From positions 1-22,438 of the IMG/VR virus record IMGVR_UViG_3300009104_000129: a stretch of DNA of 22,438 bases. One strand, written 5' to 3'. The DNA is from a virus. A program made the position numbers and the translations under genes. Every line of letters begins with the position of its first letter. The first letter of the stretch is position 1. Under the pieces are notes generated by a model that was not told the DNA's origin, searched no databases, and saw only the letters and a list, made by a program, of their open reading frames with translations. Below, piece by piece: positions 20,550 through 22,438 of this stretch.

Positions 20550-20897
20550 TCATTTCCCCTTTTTCTTTGACTTCCATGAGAATGGGTTCAAACTTACTCC
20601 ACCCACCTTGACAATTTCCTGCTCATACCATTTGATGGTTTCCTCCATCTGTGCCAGTTTAGCATTGGACTCCTGTTCATGGATTGAGATGAGTGTTTCA
20701 AGTTGGAGTTGGTTCTCTGCAATTGTGTTCTCAATGTTGATGATCTTCATCTGGTATGTGTAAAAGGTGTAAATCAATGAACCCACCAAGACAAACAATT
20801 GAATGAGCCATTTGAAATTTACTGTCACAGAAAATGAATCTGATCCAATGACTTGACTCTTGAATGATCTTGCTCCATTGTCCATGTCCTTTTGCAT
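20550..20897 (-). CDS. Membrane-anchored coiled-coil protein
   Basis: A 115-residue protein starting MQKDMDNGARSFKSQVIGSD. Residues 29-48 (KWLIQLFVLVGSLIYTFYTY) form a single membrane segment; residues 50-92 are a coiled coil (IINIENTIAENQLQLETLIS), and the tail ends WKSKKKGK. This resembles an inner-membrane spanin layout (N-terminal anchor, periplasmic coil), though no partner lipoprotein is seen. The ATG shares a base with the stop of the MscS-like gene (TAATG). The last residues overlap the ribosome site of the HeH gene. Confidence 0.6.
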   Translation of the reverse strand: MQKDMDNGARSFKSQVIGSDSFSVTVNFKWLIQLFVLVGSLIYTFYTYQMKIINIENTIAENQLQLETLISIHEQESNAKLAQMEETIKWYEQEIVKVGGVSLNPFSWKSKKKGK

Positions 20898-21307
20898 TAT
20901 TCAACAAGACCCTCACCCATTTCTTTCTTGGTTGGTTCCTCTCCCTCTTTGTAGAGACCCCCATCTGGATCATCTTCTGTGGGCAATTGTGAAAGGTCTG
21001 CCATTGGGAGTGCTTTCTCCATCCTTTGTGATTCCAGTTCATGGTTTGGGATTGTCATCTTTGTGCCTCTGTCATAGAATATCAATGTGGTTTTCATCAT
21101 CCCAATTTTGGTGATCCTTGCCACTCTGTTGTATATCCAGATGACATCCAGTTCATTAAAGTCTCTGCTCTTGTAAAACCTGACACCTGCAATTGCATTG
21201 ATGACAGCCTCCCTGAAAAAGAATCCTGCCACCATAATGACAGCAACCCATACCCAGTGCCCAAAGAACTGTTCAATTTCTGGTGATAATTGTGGTATTT
21301 CAGCCAT
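20897..21307 (-). CDS. Truncated MscS-like membrane protein
   Basis: A 136-residue protein starting MAEIPQLSPEIEQFFGHWVW. Residues 13-34 (VAVIMVAGFFFREAVINAIA) are a membrane helix that runs into a short amphipathic segment. Residues 44-90 match the MscS beta domain: DFNELDVIWIYNRVARITKI, then GMMKTTLIFYDRGTKMTIPN, including the T-L-I/M-x and I-P-N-x-E/K-L positions of that fold. The C-terminal alpha/beta cage of MscS is replaced by an acidic tail (LPTEDDPDGGLYKEGEE). MscS normally has three helices per subunit and opens under membrane tension. Next to the endolysin this could act as a pore. No ribosome site precedes the ATG. Confidence 0.65.
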   Translation of the reverse strand: MAEIPQLSPEIEQFFGHWVWVAVIMVAGFFFREAVINAIAGVRFYKSRDFNELDVIWIYNRVARITKIGMMKTTLIFYDRGTKMTIPNHELESQRMEKALPMADLSQLPTEDDPDGGLYKEGEEPTKKEMGEGLVE

Positions 21308-21356
21308 TTATTAATGAAATCAAAACATAAAAGCACAACTCAACATCCCTCACTCA

Positions 21357-21872
21357 TCATGACTCTAACTTTGAGACTGCTCTCCTGAACCACCCAAACC
21401 AGAACTTCATCTGTGTTGGTTTGTTCAAGACCAATTTTGAATAGTGTAATACATTGAATGCAACAAGCCTGTCAACCTCAAGGTTCCCACATGCCTTTGC
21501 TGTCATTCTCCCAATGTAGCCATCCACAGCAATCTGGCTGTCTTTTTTCCTCTGGTTCTTGCTGTTGGTTGCCTCCTGTAGAATCTTGACCCCTCTCCTG
21601 CCTTTATTGACAACCATGTCAAAGGTCATCCCCTGCAGGTGCTCTGGCAATAATTCTATTTTGTACTTTTTCCAATAGAATTCCCAGTAGATTTTTACTG
21701 CATCTGCTTTGGTCAGGTCCAGAATGTTGGTGTCAGGGAATGCTCTCTTGGAGATTCCAAATTTAGTCTCTCCTCCTGCATCATCCTTTGTGTTGCTGTA
21801 TCCACCCTCATGCTCCAGAACCCTCTCAACCTCCCTCATGAAGATTTTCGAGTATGTGAGATCAGTGCTCAT
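21357..21872 (-). CDS. GH108 endolysin (N-acetylmuramidase)
   Basis: A 171-residue enzyme starting MSTDLTYSKIFMREVERVLE. The GH108 signature is present: VERVLEHEGGYSNTKDDAGG with catalytic E22, then GETKFGIS at 34-41. GH108 enzymes hydrolyse the beta-1,4 bond after N-acetylmuramic acid in peptidoglycan. The C-terminal half (AVDGYIGRMTAKACGNLEVD, then WFGWFRRAVSKL) matches the binding region that usually follows the catalytic domain. There is no signal peptide, so it needs a holin or pore for access. It is followed by the MscS-like gene after a 49-base gap. Confidence 0.85.
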   Translation of the reverse strand: MSTDLTYSKIFMREVERVLEHEGGYSNTKDDAGGETKFGISKRAFPDTNILDLTKADAVKIYWEFYWKKYKIELLPEHLQGMTFDMVVNKGRRGVKILQEATNSKNQRKKDSQIAVDGYIGRMTAKACGNLEVDRLVAFNVLHYSKLVLNKPTQMKFWFGWFRRAVSKLES

Positions 21873-22127
21873 TTAGTCAGATGGATTTGCGACTTTTTCG
21901 ATCTTCACCAAATCTGCCTCAAGTTCTGCTTTTCTTGCCTGTTGCTGTGCAATAATCTCATCACACCTTGCCACATCCTTTTCAATTTGCCTATAGGTCA
22001 ACTGTGTCTGGACCTTTGCAGGGGTGTGTTCCCTCTGGATTTGCTTGTCTTTCCATGCATCTGCCTTTGGCTCTGGTCCTGCAGGGACTTCTGGCTCTGG
22101 CACTGCTGTGAATTTATCAACTGCCAT
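21873..22127 (-). CDS. Small coiled-coil protein, unknown function
   Basis: An 84-residue protein starting MAVDKFTAVPEPEVPAGPEP, with AAGGAG 6 bases before the ATG. Residues 5-25 are Pro/Glu-rich and disordered; residues 42-79 form a coiled coil (CDEIIAQQQARKAELEADLV). Pro-rich N-terminus plus coil is common in small virion or tail-fibre accessory proteins. The stop codon directly abuts the endolysin ATG. No family is recognised. Confidence 0.6.
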   Translation of the reverse strand: MAVDKFTAVPEPEVPAGPEPKADAWKDKQIQREHTPAKVQTQLTYRQIEKDVARCDEIIAQQQARKAELEADLVKIEKVANPSD

Positions 22128-22141
22128 GATTTACTCCTTTT

Positions 22142-22438
22142 TTATGTTGCTTTTCTGAATGCATCAAATGCCTCATCATCAGCACCTTCATACATTTCAT
22201 TCTTTGTTAATGAATATCTTGACAGGTCCCACTTTTGCCTGTGCTTCTGGTCAATTGTTGGTGTCCTGTGCCTGTCTCTTATTACCAATGATAATTTCTT
22301 TCCATCTGCCATCATTAAACTGTGTCCTGAAAATCTTCTGTATTCTCTCAAAGGGACCTCCACCAACACATCAACATCTGACTCTGCAGTTGGGGTCCCC
22401 CACACATACGATCCAACAAGGACCACTTGGATGACATC
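22142..22438 (-). CDS. Minimal nucleotidyltransferase-domain protein, N-terminus outside the window
   Basis: The frame is open through the right edge, so the real start lies beyond 22438. The visible residues include VLVGSYVWGTPTAESDVDVL, the NTP_transf_2 (Pol-beta-like) signature G-S-x(n)-S-D-x-D with both metal Asp residues. The rest is basic (RDRHRTPTIDQKHRQKWDLS) and lacks a second domain. Such minimal nucleotidyltransferases transfer AMP or other nucleotides to proteins or RNA and occur as antitoxins beside HEPN toxins, but no HEPN gene is visible. In a phage it could modify a host factor. Role unknown. Confidence 0.65.
   Translation of the reverse strand, partial: DVIQVVLVGSYVWGTPTAESDVDVLVEVPLREYRRFSGHSLMMADGKKLSLVIRDRHRTPTIDQKHRQKWDLSRYSLTKNEMYEGADDEAFDAFRKAT

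Noticed and set aside
1-22438. CRISPR array, insertion sequence, integrase or CI-type repressor
   Set aside because: I looked for regularly spaced repeats, transposase motifs and integrase R-H-R-Y patterns on both strands and found none.

Overview
This window is part of the genome of a tailed double-stranded DNA bacteriophage (Caudoviricetes). It is gene-dense and short-tailed in its spacing: genes often overlap by 1, 4 or 13 bases. Almost every gene lies on the minus strand, so transcription runs from high to low coordinates. By eye the GC content is about 40-45%, and CpG is very rare. No integrase, CI-type repressor, DNA polymerase, primase or replicative helicase is recognisable here, so lifestyle cannot be settled from the window. 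A GH108 endolysin and strong Shine-Dalgarno sites point to a bacterial, probably Gram-negative, host; that is inference.

Reading in the direction of transcription, the right end (22438-19788) holds a truncated nucleotidyltransferase, a small coiled-coil protein, a GH108 endolysin, a protein resembling the beta domain of MscS channels, and several small membrane or coiled-coil proteins plus a HeH/LEM peptide. This looks like a lysis and accessory cluster. It ends against a lone plus-strand gene (19404-19640) that has its own terminator. Between 19034 and 19403 lies a divergent control region with repeated TATATCATA motifs.

The early/replication region (18988-10651) holds a DUF932-like protein, a ribbon-helix-helix-like protein, a gene overlapping DnaA-box-like repeats next to an AT-rich tract (possible origin), a ParB-like protein with a membrane tail, a HAD phosphatase, a Toprim protein with a Spo11/TopoVIA-like YY motif, a Rad52-type annealing protein, a Gam/Gp157-like protein, an HTH replication-like protein and a RusA resolvase. 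Many of these genes share one Shine-Dalgarno module, AAAGGAGAC(TG/AA). Two intergenic stretches (12565-12970 and 11233-11336) contain inverted repeats that may fold as RNA.

The late region (10608-1) is a classical packaging and head-to-tail series: small and large terminase, portal, two small genes, a large Mu gpF/SPP1 gp7-like head protein carrying a PI3/4-kinase-like domain, a scaffold-like protein, the major capsid protein, connector and tail genes. It runs off the left edge in a partial gene.

The items most worth following are the kinase-bearing head protein with a coiled coil inserted in its kinase domain, the MscS-like mini protein beside the endolysin, a 7-base hairpin loop complementary to the shared early Shine-Dalgarno module, the element whose hairpin resembles a tRNA-Sec anticodon arm, and a 1374-base stretch without one CpG.
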